DNA of 64,000 nt from an uncultured Bacteroidales bacterium (lineage in GTDB: Bacteria; Bacteroidota; Bacteroidia; Bacteroidales; P3). The DNA lies in assembly GCA_905234665.1 (NCBI GenBank), contig CAJOIV010000022.1, positions 1 to 64,000 of the forward strand, written 5' to 3'. This document shows, piece after piece, positions 1 through 8,997 of the stretch. The translations under genes were made by a program, and so were the position numbers. The notes beneath the pieces are model-generated. The model searched no databases and was not told the DNA's origin. It was given only the letters and a program-made list of their open reading frames with translations. Every line of letters begins with the position of its first letter. Position 1 is the first letter of the stretch.

Positions 1-126
1 CTTGACGCTGCCTTTCACGTCGGCGCTCAGGGCGACGACATTCTCGTTCTTGCGGCCAGCCTCTACCAGGCCTTCGCCCATGCCGGCGCGCAACTCTTTG
101 CTTGATTGTTTTTCGTAGTGGGTCAT
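1..126 (-). CDS. Transketolase C-terminal subunit (partial, 5' end only)
   Basis: Reading the minus strand from 126 gives an open frame of 42 codons that runs off the window. It begins MTHYEKQSSKELRAGMGEGL and continues with a stretch matching the start of the pyrimidine-binding domain of transketolase (AGRKNENVVALSADVKGS). In split transketolases this subunit pairs with an N-terminal ThDP-binding subunit, here at 4758-5606. Its ATG overlaps the stop of the upstream membrane-protein gene as ATGA (123-126), which suggests translational coupling. Identity is clear from the short stretch visible; the remainder is outside the window. Confidence 0.8.
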   Translation of the reverse strand, partial: MTHYEKQSSKELRAGMGEGLVEAGRKNENVVALSADVKGSVK

Positions 127-731
127 TGTTGTATGGATATTATTTGTTGTTCAATACTGTCGTTTTCATCTTGCCTGTACGGCTTTCCTGTGCTCATGTC
201 GTAGTAGCAGGTGGTGTGCCAACTGTCATTGGGCGTCGTCCAGTCTGCTTCTTCTTGTATTATGCCAAGCTCTTGATGGAAGATGTAGTCTATGCTGTCG
301 GGGTCGGAGAACCCGCTGCCCAACGCGAAGCAACGCTCCTCAACTATGCCGTCCCGCTTGTACATGACAAATCTCCCTGGGTCTATCAAGTAATTGCTTT
401 CGTGATATACGGCATACTGGCCGTTGTCCCATACCTTAGAGTCGGAGTCAAGCAGGCCGGCAAAGGATAGCACTACCGCCACATATAAGAGGAGGGAGAC
501 GGTGCTAAGGATGACCAGAAGTTTCAAGACCCAATGCACTTTCTTCACCGCATAGATAATCCAGATAAGTACATATACCACAAGCAGGATGCCGCCGACA
601 TGGCGCATCTTTACATCCGCCTGGAATGCAAGGTGGTCCTCGCTGCCGAGAAGAATACGGCATAGTATCGCCGTCACGCACAGTGTCAATGCCGTGATGC
701 CGATTATCCTGCGGATGGTAGCTGTCTTCAT
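123..731 (-). CDS. Small membrane protein of unknown function
   Basis: A 202-residue protein. I chose the ATG at 731 because it lies 2 nt after the stop of the VWA gene and is followed at once by a hydrophobic segment (residues 7-27). Two more hydrophobic segments (about 40-58 and 65-87) suggest three membrane spans, then a soluble C-terminal half rich in Asp and Tyr. The frame is open further upstream, but that part overlaps the VWA gene and is proline/arginine-rich shadow. It overlaps the transketolase C subunit by ATGA. I do not recognise the family. Confidence 0.7.
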   Translation of the reverse strand: MKTATIRRIIGITALTLCVTAILCRILLGSEDHLAFQADVKMRHVGGILLVVYVLIWIIYAVKKVHWVLKLLVILSTVSLLLYVAVVLSFAGLLDSDSKVWDNGQYAVYHESNYLIDPGRFVMYKRDGIVEERCFALGSGFSDPDSIDYIFHQELGIIQEEADWTTPNDSWHTTCYYDMSTGKPYRQDENDSIEQQIISIQQ

Positions 732-733
732 GA

Positions 734-2080
734 TTATTCTATTGTCACGCCGGTTTGTTGGGCGGAAGTGATGGTGAACTTGGCGGTGAGGGGGGTGAGG
801 GTGTCGGGGGAGGGAAGGACCACTTGGTAGTCGCCAGGCATGAGAACGAGGCGGTCGGTGGGGGAGGATGGGTCGAGGTTGCAGACCCATGTCCGTTCCT
901 TTTTCCCGACGAGGAAGAGGGCTCCCGCCGTGGCTTCTTTGGGCTTGGTGAGGGCCAGTTGACCGGGGACGGCAATCTGCAGGTCGGTGGGGATGCCCGA
1001 GAAGACCTGCACCCCCTCGATGCGCGTGGGCGGCGTGGTCAGCACCTCTATGTCGTAGTGGCCTGCCGTCAGGGTGGTCTGCTCGCCGAGGCGGAGAACG
1101 GCAACAGTCTCGCGCTCACCCTGCTTCCGCACCAGCACGGGGAGACCCGTGGGTGCCCACGACACACGGGTGTCGGGTATGGCGACGGAGAGCCGTCCCA
1201 GGCCTCCCTCAGCCGCCACATGGCGGTGTTGTCCGGCTTTGAGGAGTATGCTCTTCACCTCCACGGGCGGACAGGTGTAGAAGACGATGTCGTACATCAT
1301 CAATGGGTCGACCTCCAAAGTGTCTGGCTCCTCGTCGGGGTCGTAGGTGTAAAGGGTCGAGTACATGGGAGCGTGGCTCAGGTGGTCGAACAGCACCACA
1401 GGTACCTCGTCGGGGCAGGGTTTCCCGTTCTCGTCCACAAGGCCGAGGGTGAGGCGTGCCTTGCGGTCGGTCATGCGGAACATGCCCATCAGTGTCTCGG
1501 CCAGGTGTTCCTCGTTGCACAGGTGGGTCACCATGCCGCCGCACTCGTCCATCCCTGCCGACCCGTCGGGGTCGATACAGAGGATGAAGGTCTTGAGGAT
1601 ATTGCCGCTCATCTGCATCTGACCCGCCAGGGAGCAGAGGTCCTTGTCCCGCTGCTGCCCGTCCGTGACAAGGAGGATGATGTTGCGGGCCTCCTTGTCG
1701 TCGGGGAAGTCGTTGCGGCATTTCGAGAGGGCCGTGGAGGCCTTGCCCTGTCCGCCGGGGACGAGGGTCCGCAGCTTGCGTTGCATCTGTTGGCGGCTGT
1801 CAATGCCGAAAGGCACCTCCAGTCGGGTGCCGTCGGGGGTCTTCAGCTGGTTGCCGTACACGCGCATGGCCAACTCCACGTCGTCTAGACTGTCGAGCAG
1901 GTAGGTCAGCACCTGCTGAGTCACACGCAGTTTGGTGTCGCTCTGCCACCGTTGCCCCATACTCTGGGTGCAATCCAACACCAGCAGCACCCGTGTCTCC
2001 GGGGACTGCTGGTGCGCACGGACGGGCGCCCAGCAGAGGCTGGGAACCATTAACAGCAATACTATGAGCAGTCTGCGCAT
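734..2080 (-). CDS. Exported von Willebrand factor A domain protein
   Basis: 448 residues. A signal peptide (MRRLLIVLLLMVPSLCWAPV) is followed by a VWA domain from about residue 30. The metal-ion-dependent adhesion site is DCTQS (D36, T38, S40; the usual DxSxS with Thr for the first Ser), with the later Thr (STALSK) and Asp (LLVTDG) also present. The C-terminal half has beta-rich segments like carboxypeptidase-regulatory or Ig-like modules. The start at 2080 was preferred over an in-frame ATG at 2128 because the signal peptide begins there and the promoter at 2106-2135 lies in the longer version. Role unknown; probably protein binding in the periplasm or on the surface. Confidence 0.8.
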   Translation of the reverse strand: MRRLLIVLLLMVPSLCWAPVRAHQQSPETRVLLVLDCTQSMGQRWQSDTKLRVTQQVLTYLLDSLDDVELAMRVYGNQLKTPDGTRLEVPFGIDSRQQMQRKLRTLVPGGQGKASTALSKCRNDFPDDKEARNIILLVTDGQQRDKDLCSLAGQMQMSGNILKTFILCIDPDGSAGMDECGGMVTHLCNEEHLAETLMGMFRMTDRKARLTLGLVDENGKPCPDEVPVVLFDHLSHAPMYSTLYTYDPDEEPDTLEVDPLMMYDIVFYTCPPVEVKSILLKAGQHRHVAAEGGLGRLSVAIPDTRVSWAPTGLPVLVRKQGERETVAVLRLGEQTTLTAGHYDIEVLTTPPTRIEGVQVFSGIPTDLQIAVPGQLALTKPKEATAGALFLVGKKERTWVCNLDPSSPTDRLVLMPGDYQVVLPSPDTLTPLTAKFTITSAQQTGVTIE

Positions 2081-2105
2081 ATGGGCATTTCGATGTTTAC
2101 GGCTG

Positions 2106-2135
2106 CAAAGATACGAAAAAACGTCCACACGGCAA
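2106..2135 (-). promoter_or_regulatory. Bacteroidota promoter for the VWA gene
   Basis: On the minus strand the sequence reads TTG (2133-2135), 19 nt, TATCTTTG (2106-2113), an exact match to the Bacteroidota sigma-ABfr consensus. It sits 26 nt upstream of the ATG at 2080 and supports that start. Confidence 0.85.
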
Positions 2136-2203
2136 AATATATTCTTCTTTTGTGCAATAAAAAAGGGCTTTCTGCGTTGTGTTCAACAGAATAGGAATCC
2201 CCC

Positions 2204-4756
2204 ATGCTGAGACGGCTGCTCATATACTTCTCCTTCATTCTCGCCGCATTTCCCCTGCGGGCGCAGGTAAACATCCCCACCCTGGAGGGAACGGACTTCT
2301 GGCTGGCCTTCTTGAGGAATATGTCTTCCTATGCCAGATGCTCGGTGATTATCGCTTCCGAACATGACTGCACTGCCCACATCTCCAACCCACAGAGCGG
2401 ATGGGACACCCTGGTGACGCTCAGCAACGGCATGTGCCGTGTAATGGTCCCCGACAATCAGAGACAACTGCCTGCGGGATACACCCAGACCAATGACGGG
2501 TGGCATGTCGAGACTTCCGCTCCAGCGGTTGTGTACGCCTCCAACTTCATTAATGCCAGCCACGACATGACTTCGGTCATGCCTACCCCCACGTTGCGCA
2601 GTGACTATATGACCCAGACCTACGGAGACAATTTCACGGGGCAGCAGGTCGCCATCGTGGCCCTGCACGACAGTACGCTGCTGCATGTCAATTTCGCCGA
2701 GGGTGTGCTGAATTCCAGCCATGCCATGCTCTATTCGGCAGGCGACTCGATGGATGTCGTGTTGATGCGCGGGCAGGTGTGCCGCTTCTGTACCGATACA
2801 GTCTATCAGGGCTGTAAGGTGGGCTTTACCGGCACTCGCTTCCATTCCTCAAGGCCCGTGGCTGTCTTCCAAGGGCACCGGGGCACCTATGTGCCAGACG
2901 ATTTCCAATGCATGGCGGCCGACCACCTCTATGAGCAGTGTATCCCTTCCGTGTATCAGGGACGGCATTTCCTGGTGATGCCCGCGGTGGGGCGTGTTCC
3001 CGCTTTCCAGGACTCTCTGCAGGTGGGAAGCCGTGTGGGCGACATGGTCAAGGTGACGGCTCTCGGGGATTCGTGTGTGGTGACCGTCGAGGGGCGTGAG
3101 ACAGCGACCCTTTCCGCTGGCGAGTCCTACTCTTTCTACGTGGGCAGCCAACCGCCCGACCTTCTCCCGTCGATGACACTGCCCGAAGGTCTCGACTTCT
3201 ATCGTTCCGACGCGCTTTCTGTCGTGACCTCCTCTCCCGTCCAGGTATGCCAGTATATCACAGGCATCTACTTCGGAGGATCACCGGGCGACCCCTCCGT
3301 GGTTGTCGTGCCGCCGCTCGAATGGAGCATTAACCGCTCCGTCACTGCCATCTTCAACTCCAACTATCTCTCAAACCATTACATCAACATCGTTTCCCCG
3401 ACCAGCGACACCTCTCTGGTGACGCTCGACGGGCAGAGTATCGCGGCCGATTTCACGCCAATTCCCGGTGGCTATAGCTTTGCCCGCCTCACCATCCCTG
3501 CGGGTATCCACGTCCTCGATGCCGACACGGGCCGACTTCTCGCCACCTTCTATGGTCTGGGGCCCGACGAGAGCTATGCCTACGTTGCAGGTATGGCGCT
3601 CCACAAGATAAACTACGACCTCCATATCGACAACTACAGCCACTGCCAGGGCGATACGTTGACCGCCGTTGCCGACAGGGGCGATAGCCTTGGCGTCGAA
3701 TGGTACCTCGACGGGCGGCATGTGGCTTCCGGCCTTGACACTTTGCGCATACCTCTTGTCGATGTCGGTATTCACCATGTCGCTGCGGTCTTCACACCGT
3801 TGGGGGCCATGCTGGTTGAACCAGTCCTCGTCAATCCTGGCTACACGATTCTCCAGACCGACTACATCTGTCCCGGCGACACCTTTCTGTGGCATGGGAG
3901 GGAGTTCACGCAAGGAGGTACATATTCCGATACTTTCAGCAGCGTCGAAGGGTGCGACTCGCTTGTCAGCCTGCGACTCATACCTCTCGACACGGCACCC
4001 GTCCCCTCCTTCACCGTCATCCGCGATTGCCGCAACATGAACTATCTCATCCGCGCCAGGGTTCCTGTCGCCTCTGACAATGTGGAGGCTTGGTGGCGTT
4101 CTACGCCGGCCGACAGCACGCTGGCTTCCCAGCGGTGGGACAGCCTGGTTGTCACCCCCGTGGACACCGCCTTTTATGCCATTCATATTGAAGGTTGTCG
4201 TGTCTATGACACTGTCTTCACCCTCTTGCCGCTGGTCCCCGTTGTGGCTCAGATGGAGGTCGACCGGGATCATCTGGATGCCGACCATCCCTCCTTCACC
4301 GCCCGCGACAGCAGCCTTCGGGCTACTGGGCGCAATTGGTGGGTCGACCGTGTCTGGGCGGGAGACGGTCCGCTGCTTCAGTACACCTCTGAGTTGGCTT
4401 CTGATAGTCTGAAGTTGACCCTTGCGGCCTACAACGAGACCTGCGCCGACACCCTCACGCGTGTCATCCTTATCGATGCCTTCTCCGTATGGGTGCCCAA
4501 TGTCTTCACTCCGGGAGAGGAAGAGAACCGCCTCTTTGCGCCGGTACTCAACGGGGCGCATGCCGAGGAACTCGTCATCTACGACCGGCGGGGCATGCTC
4601 ATCGTCCGTCTCGAAGGGCCGGAGCCCGCATGGGACGGCACACATGATAACATCCCCTGCCGACAGGGGGTCTATGCATACGAATTGCGTTACCGCGCCA
4701 GCAACGACCCCGCCCACCTCTTGAAAAAGCAGGGTCTGGTGACGTTGCTGAGGTAG
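2204..4756 (+). CDS. IgGFc-binding-like secreted protein, T9SS type B sorting domain
   Basis: 850 residues with a signal peptide (residues 1-20, ending FPLRAQ). The N-terminal half starts GTDFWLAFLRN and follows the pattern of the bacterial IgGFc-binding-protein N-terminal domain. Around residues 550-590 there is one copy of a repeat (CPGDTFLWHGREF ... GCDSLVSL) also found in the type B protein at 50310-53462. The last 85 residues (VPNVFTPGEEEN, YDRRGMLI, WDGTHDN, KKQGLVTLLR) are the T9SS type B / gliding-motility C-terminal domain, so it should cross the outer membrane through T9SS. Its stop is 1 nt from the stop of the convergent transketolase subunit. Family calls are from recognised motifs; the ligand is unknown. 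Confidence 0.85.
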   Translation: MLRRLLIYFSFILAAFPLRAQVNIPTLEGTDFWLAFLRNMSSYARCSVIIASEHDCTAHISNPQSGWDTLVTLSNGMCRVMVPDNQRQLPAGYTQTNDGWHVETSAPAVVYASNFINASHDMTSVMPTPTLRSDYMTQTYGDNFTGQQVAIVALHDSTLLHVNFAEGVLNSSHAMLYSAGDSMDVVLMRGQVCRFCTDTVYQGCKVGFTGTRFHSSRPVAVFQGHRGTYVPDDFQCMAADHLYEQCIPSVYQGRHFLVMPAVGRVPAFQDSLQVGSRVGDMVKVTALGDSCVVTVEGRETATLSAGESYSFYVGSQPPDLLPSMTLPEGLDFYRSDALSVVTSSPVQVCQYITGIYFGGSPGDPSVVVVPPLEWSINRSVTAIFNSNYLSNHYINIVSPTSDTSLVTLDGQSIAADFTPIPGGYSFARLTIPAGIHVLDADTGRLLATFYGLGPDESYAYVAGMALHKINYDLHIDNYSHCQGDTLTAVADRGDSLGVEWYLDGRHVASGLDTLRIPLVDVGIHHVAAVFTPLGAMLVEPVLVNPGYTILQTDYICPGDTFLWHGREFTQGGTYSDTFSSVEGCDSLVSLRLIPLDTAPVPSFTVIRDCRNMNYLIRARVPVASDNVEAWWRSTPADSTLASQRWDSLVVTPVDTAFYAIHIEGCRVYDTVFTLLPLVPVVAQMEVDRDHLDADHPSFTARDSSLRATGRNWWVDRVWAGDGPLLQYTSELASDSLKLTLAAYNETCADTLTRVILIDAFSVWVPNVFTPGEEENRLFAPVLNGAHAEELVIYDRRGMLIVRLEGPEPAWDGTHDNIPCRQGVYAYELRYRASNDPAHLLKKQGLVTLLR

Positions 4757-4757
4757 G

Positions 4758-5606
4758 TCAGAAGTCGCCGAGGGTCTCCTTCAATTGTCCGAGGGCTTTG
4801 GGCAAGTCGTCGGCGCTGAGGACGGAGCCGTGGTACTTGTTGGTGTCCTGCATGAAGTCGACGCCGTATCCCATCTTGGTGATGAGGATGACGCACACGG
4901 GACGGCCCTGTCCGCTCATGGCTTTGGCTTTGGCCATGCCGTCGAGCACCTGCTGCATGTCGTTGCCGTTCTCGATGACGACCACCTTCCACATGAAGCT
5001 CTCGAACTTGGCTTTCAGGTCGCCGAGGTCCATCACCTGCTCTGTGGTGCCGTCAATCTGCTGGTTGTTGTAGTCGATGGTGCTGATGAGGTTGTCCACC
5101 CCTTTGGCACCTGCGAACATCACGGCCTCCCAGATTTGGCCTTCTTCCAGCTCGCCGTCACCGTGCATGGTATAGACCATGTGCTTGTCGCCGGTCATCT
5201 TCTTGCCGAGGGCGGCGCCGATGCCGACGCTCAAGCCCTGTCCCAGTGAGCCGCTGGCCATGCGGATGCCCGGTAGGCCGTGTTCCGTCGAGGGGTGCCC
5301 CTGCAGACGGGTGCCGAACACGCGGAAGGTCTTCAGCTCCTCCACGGGGAAGTAGCCACGGCGGGCCATGGTGCTATAAATGACGGGGGTGATGTGACCC
5401 TGCGACACGAAGAGCATGTCTTCGCCTTCGCCGCTCATGGTGAACTTCTGTGGGTCGAAGTCCATGATGTTGAAGTTCATGGCCACAAACCAGTCGGCCG
5501 TGCCGAGCGAGCCGCCCGGGTGGCCGCTCTTGGCGGCGGTGGTCATACGGAGGATGTCGCGGCGCACCTGCGTCGCAATGGATTGGAGTTCTTGTAGCGA
5601 TTTCAT
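4758..5606 (-). CDS. Transketolase N-terminal subunit
   Basis: 282 residues, the usual length for the N-terminal half of a two-subunit transketolase of the non-oxidative pentose phosphate pathway. Visible family features are SGHPGGSLGTADW near residue 27, QGHITPVIYS, the glycine-rich LGQGLSVGIGAALGKK, and the thiamine-diphosphate/magnesium motif beginning GDGELEEGQIWEA and ending in the IDYNNQQIDG segment. The partner half is the partial gene at 1-126; three other genes lie between them, which is unusual because the halves are normally adjacent. It has its own promoter -7 box at 5651-5658. Confidence 0.92.
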   Translation of the reverse strand: MKSLQELQSIATQVRRDILRMTTAAKSGHPGGSLGTADWFVAMNFNIMDFDPQKFTMSGEGEDMLFVSQGHITPVIYSTMARRGYFPVEELKTFRVFGTRLQGHPSTEHGLPGIRMASGSLGQGLSVGIGAALGKKMTGDKHMVYTMHGDGELEEGQIWEAVMFAGAKGVDNLISTIDYNNQQIDGTTEQVMDLGDLKAKFESFMWKVVVIENGNDMQQVLDGMAKAKAMSGQGRPVCVILITKMGYGVDFMQDTNKYHGSVLSADDLPKALGQLKETLGDF

Positions 5607-5650
5607 TATCTTGGATGTTATGTTATACTATAAGGTGAGTATCGAGACTG

Positions 5651-5658
5651 CAAAGATA
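5651..5658 (-). promoter_or_regulatory. Promoter -7 box for transketolase N subunit
   Basis: Minus-strand TATCTTTG 45 nt upstream of the ATG at 5606. No clear TTG lies at the usual distance, so only the -7 element is assigned. Confidence 0.6.
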
Positions 5659-5699
5659 CGAAAATGTTTTGACTTTTCTCGTGGTTCCGGAAAAAATCG

Positions 5700-5707
5700 T
5701 ATCTTTG
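5700..5707 (+). promoter_or_regulatory. Promoter -7 box for the UpxY-like gene
   Basis: TATCTTTG 26 nt before the ATG at 5734. It forms a divergent pair with the minus-strand box at 5651-5658. The -33 element is weak. Confidence 0.65.
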
Positions 5708-5733
5708 CAAATCATTTTTAACACTCTCGAACC

Positions 5734-6279
5734 ATGCTATCCGATGAACCCCAGTGGGTTGCTGTCTATACGTCCTCCCGTGCCGAAAAGAAGGTTTCCG
5801 ACCGTCTCACCGAGGCTGGTATTGAGAATTACCTTCCCCTGCGCCGCGTGAAGCGTCGCTGGTCCGACCGCGTCAAGATTGTCGAGGAACCCCTCATCAA
5901 ATCCTATACTTTCGCCCGCATTACATTGAAGCAGGAGACCCCGTTGCGCGGCATCGATGGCGTGGTTTGGATTGTCGCCTTCAGGGGCAAGGTCGCCACT
6001 ATCCCCGACGCTGAGATAGAGGCCATGCGCCAGTTCGTCGATTCGGAGAAAACCGTGGCCGTCTACGAGACCTCCAGATTGAAGTTCGGCGCCGCCGTCG
6101 AAGTCACCGATGGACCTTTCGCGGGTCGCCGTGGCGAGATTGTATCCGACTGTGTGGACGGCAATTTCGCCATCCGCATCGATGCCCTCAGTTTCTCTCT
6201 GGTGGTCGACATCGATCAGAACATCCTGCGTCCCGTCAAAACCGAAAAGAAGACCAAAGGACTTTTCTACAAAGATTGA
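5734..6279 (+). CDS. UpxY-family NusG paralogue (transcription antiterminator)
   Basis: 181 residues. The N-terminal NGN domain starts WVAVYTSSRAEKKVSDRL and continues LPLRRVKRRWSDR, as in UpxY proteins and RfaH/NusG paralogues. A KOW-like segment follows at about 118-150 (VTDGPFAGRRGEIV). UpxY proteins are known in Bacteroides to allow transcription through the untranslated leaders of capsule loci; this one instead heads a run of an AsnB-like protein, a propeller protein and DsbD, and no glycosyltransferases are in sight. It could act in trans on a distant locus. Family call is firm; target unknown. Confidence 0.85.
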   Translation: MLSDEPQWVAVYTSSRAEKKVSDRLTEAGIENYLPLRRVKRRWSDRVKIVEEPLIKSYTFARITLKQETPLRGIDGVVWIVAFRGKVATIPDAEIEAMRQFVDSEKTVAVYETSRLKFGAAVEVTDGPFAGRRGEIVSDCVDGNFAIRIDALSFSLVVDIDQNILRPVKTEKKTKGLFYKD

Positions 6280-6343
6280 CCACGGCATGTTTTTTGTACC
6301 CGCAATACAATATTCCGTGCTGTAGGCCGTTATTGGATTACTG

Positions 6344-7612
6344 ATGAAAAGGGTTCTGCTCATAACACTGTTCCTGCTGGCGGCCTGTCTGCCGGCGCGC
6401 GCCACCTATCTGCTTGTCCCGATGGACGAGGTGCAGAAGAACCACCTCAAAGCCTACGGCATAGCCTATTGGGCCTTGGAGCGCGACGTGGAGGTGACGT
6501 GGCTGCTCAACTACCGCGGCGGAAGCTTTATGATGAAGTATGCCGACGCGCTGGAGAAGGAATGCCGCCTGCGGGGCGTCACTGCCGAGGCCATCGCCGA
6601 CGGGCAGTCGAGCGCCATCCTCTCGCACATTGCCGAGCCGTCGGTCAACATGGACGCCGTGAAGCTGCAGAAAGCCCCCAAGATTGCCGTCTATTCGCCT
6701 AAGAACAAACTCCCCTGGGACGACGCTGTGACCCTCGTGCTCACCTACGCCGAGATACCCTACGACGTGGTCTACGACGAGGAGGTCATGGCGGGCATCC
6801 TGCCCAAATACGACTGGCTCCACCTGCACCACGAGGACTTCACCGGCCAGTACGGCAAGTTCTGGGGCAACTACCGCAATACGCAGTGGTATATCGAAGA
6901 TGTGCGTGCCCAGGAGGCCACGGCGCAGAAACTGGGCTTCAGCAAAGTGAGTCAGCTGAAATTGGCCGTGGTGCACAAAATCCGCGACTTCGTGATGGGT
7001 GGAGGATTCCTCTTTGCCATGTGCTCGGCGCCTGACAGCTATGACGTGGCCCTCGCCGCCGAGAATGTCGACATCTGCGACGTGATGTTCGACGGCGACC
7101 CCATGCAGCCCGACGCCCAGGCGCAGCTGGACTTCAGCAACACCTTTGCCTTTAAGGATTTCCACATAAGCACCAACCCTCGCGAATACGAGATCTCCAC
7201 CATCGACATCGATGACCGCGCCCGCCAGCGTCAGGTGAACGAGAAGAACGACTTCTTCACCCTTTTCGACTTCTCCGCAAAGTGGGACTGGGTGCCTACC
7301 ATGCTGACGCAGAACCACACACGCATCATCCACGGCTTCATGGGCCAGACCACCGCCTTCCGCCGCGAGACTGTCAAGTCGTCCTGCGTCATTCTGGCCG
7401 AGAACAAAGCCCTCGGCGAGGTGCGCTACCTGCATGGCGAATACGGCAAAGGCACCTGGACATTCCTCGGAGGCCACGACCCCGAAGACTACCGCCACTA
7501 TGTCGGCGACCCGCCCACGGACCTCTCCCTCTTCCCCAACTCGCCTGGCTACCGTCTCATCCTGAACAATATCCTCTTCCCCGCCGCCAAGAAAGAGAAA
7601 CACAAAACTTAA
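6344..7612 (+). CDS. Exported protein of the Bacteroidota 'asparagine synthetase B-like' family
   Basis: 422 residues with a signal peptide (residues 1-20, cleavage near ARA). From memory it matches a Bacteroidota family commonly labelled asparagine synthetase B: a start like YLLVPMDEVQKNHLKAYG and a WLLNYRGGSFMM segment. That label is not supported by what is seen: there is no N-terminal catalytic Cys and no SGGxDS pyrophosphate loop, and the protein appears exported. A block near residue 220 (GGGFLFAMCSAPDSYDVALA) is typical of the family. The gene lies 64 nt after the UpxY gene and 15 nt before the propeller gene. Function unknown. Confidence 0.75.
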   Translation: MKRVLLITLFLLAACLPARATYLLVPMDEVQKNHLKAYGIAYWALERDVEVTWLLNYRGGSFMMKYADALEKECRLRGVTAEAIADGQSSAILSHIAEPSVNMDAVKLQKAPKIAVYSPKNKLPWDDAVTLVLTYAEIPYDVVYDEEVMAGILPKYDWLHLHHEDFTGQYGKFWGNYRNTQWYIEDVRAQEATAQKLGFSKVSQLKLAVVHKIRDFVMGGGFLFAMCSAPDSYDVALAAENVDICDVMFDGDPMQPDAQAQLDFSNTFAFKDFHISTNPREYEISTIDIDDRARQRQVNEKNDFFTLFDFSAKWDWVPTMLTQNHTRIIHGFMGQTTAFRRETVKSSCVILAENKALGEVRYLHGEYGKGTWTFLGGHDPEDYRHYVGDPPTDLSLFPNSPGYRLILNNILFPAAKKEKHKT

Positions 7613-7627
7613 CCCTCCATTAACGCC

Positions 7628-8962
7628 ATGAAAAGGTTGCTTCTCCTCATAGTTCTTAGTTCTTACTTTTTACTTTCCCCCGTCTCTGCCCAGACGTGGA
7701 GGTCGTTCAACACTCATAACTCGCAGATTCTGGACGACAACATCCTCTCCATCACCATCGACCGCCGGGGCGCCCTCTGGGTGGGAACCACGCAGGGACT
7801 CTGCGGAATGAAGGACAACGTCTGGACCGACTATACCGCTGAGAACCAAAAGCTCCGCAATCAGTTTGTCAATTGTGTGGTGACCGAGGGCCGTCGCCTC
7901 TGGATAGGCACGGACGACTATGGCATCATCGAGCTCAACAACGGCCGCTGGACAGAACACGACGAAGAAACCCGCCGCCTCAATATGAAGTATATCCGCG
8001 ACATCGCCGTCGACCATCAGGGAGTGAAATGGATAGGTGTGACGCTCAGCGGACTGGTCCAGTTCGACGGTGTCAACTGGACCAAGTACACCAGCGACGA
8101 CAGCGGCCTCCTGAGTGATTTCATCCTCTGCGTCGTGGTGGACCGTCGCGACCGCAAATGGATAGGCACCAACGACGGCCTCTGTGTTTTCGATGGAAGC
8201 CGTTGGACCTCCTACACTACCAAGAACTCACGCCTGCCTCACGATATCTGCCTCTCCATCGCCATCGACAACGACAACGTCAAGTGGGTGGGCACTCTCG
8301 AAGGCCTCTGTCGCATCGAGGGCGAGAAATGGACTGTTTACACCTCTGACAACAGCCCCCTGCCTGGCGATCAGGTCAACGGGCTGGCGTTCGACGAGGA
8401 GGGCCTCCTCTGGATGGCCACTGATGGCGGCGTGGCGGTCTTCGACTGCAAGGACCGCTGGGATGTCTTCCCCGCCGACGGCAAGGTGCTGCCCCGTTGT
8501 ATGTTCCAGGAGGTGTGCATCGGCAAGGACGGTGAGCGTTGGTTTGGCACCGACGAGAAAGGCCTCTTCCGCCTCACCGGCTACAAGGGCTTCCCTGAGG
8601 AGAATCCTGCTGGCGCAGACGAAAGCCAGGTGGCCGAGGCGGCCGGCCAGGCCGAGTCTGCCACACCTGACAAGCCCGCCAAACCTGGCAAGAAAGAGGC
8701 TTCCGGGAGCAGCCCCGACGGGAACGAGGGCAACGAACGCGTCAAGCTCACCCCCTTCTTGGCCGACGGCTATATCACCATCAGCATGGGCAGTCCCGTG
8801 GCCGAGCTCACCTTCTACGACGCCGCAGGCGAGGAGGTGCGCAAAGTGCCCAAATACAAGAGCGGGGGCCGTCTGCCCATCGCCAAGATGAAGAAAGGCA
8901 CCTACACCGTCAAAGTCAAGACGGCCAAAGGCACCCGCACCGTCAAGTTCACCCTGAAATAG
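7628..8962 (+). CDS. Exported beta-propeller protein (two-component-regulator propeller repeats)
   Basis: 444 residues. After a signal peptide (1-22, ending SPVSAQ) there are about seven repeats of roughly 40 residues with the pattern W..GT..GL....W..Y, the regulator-propeller repeat otherwise found in the sensor part of hybrid two-component systems. No kinase or HTH follows. Residues 325-365 are a low-complexity Ala/Pro/Lys/Gly linker. The last 70 residues (SPVAELTFYDAAGEEV, KKGTYTVKVKTAKGTRTVKF) look like a divergent T9SS type A sorting domain, which would place the protein on the cell surface. The sorting-domain part is inference. Confidence 0.75.
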   Translation: MKRLLLLIVLSSYFLLSPVSAQTWRSFNTHNSQILDDNILSITIDRRGALWVGTTQGLCGMKDNVWTDYTAENQKLRNQFVNCVVTEGRRLWIGTDDYGIIELNNGRWTEHDEETRRLNMKYIRDIAVDHQGVKWIGVTLSGLVQFDGVNWTKYTSDDSGLLSDFILCVVVDRRDRKWIGTNDGLCVFDGSRWTSYTTKNSRLPHDICLSIAIDNDNVKWVGTLEGLCRIEGEKWTVYTSDNSPLPGDQVNGLAFDEEGLLWMATDGGVAVFDCKDRWDVFPADGKVLPRCMFQEVCIGKDGERWFGTDEKGLFRLTGYKGFPEENPAGADESQVAEAAGQAESATPDKPAKPGKKEASGSSPDGNEGNERVKLTPFLADGYITISMGSPVAELTFYDAAGEEVRKVPKYKSGGRLPIAKMKKGTYTVKVKTAKGTRTVKFTLK

Positions 8963-8997
8963 AGTCTTTAACCACCAAGCTATAATTGTTTATCCCC

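Noticed and set aside
734-2128. Upstream start for the VWA gene at 2128
   Set aside because: It would place the promoter -7 box inside the coding region and put a charged extension before the signal peptide.
5734-6279. Housekeeping nusG
   Set aside because: The motif pattern (WVAVYTSSRAEKKV, LPLRRVKRRW) and the absence of secE and rplK neighbours point to a UpxY paralogue.
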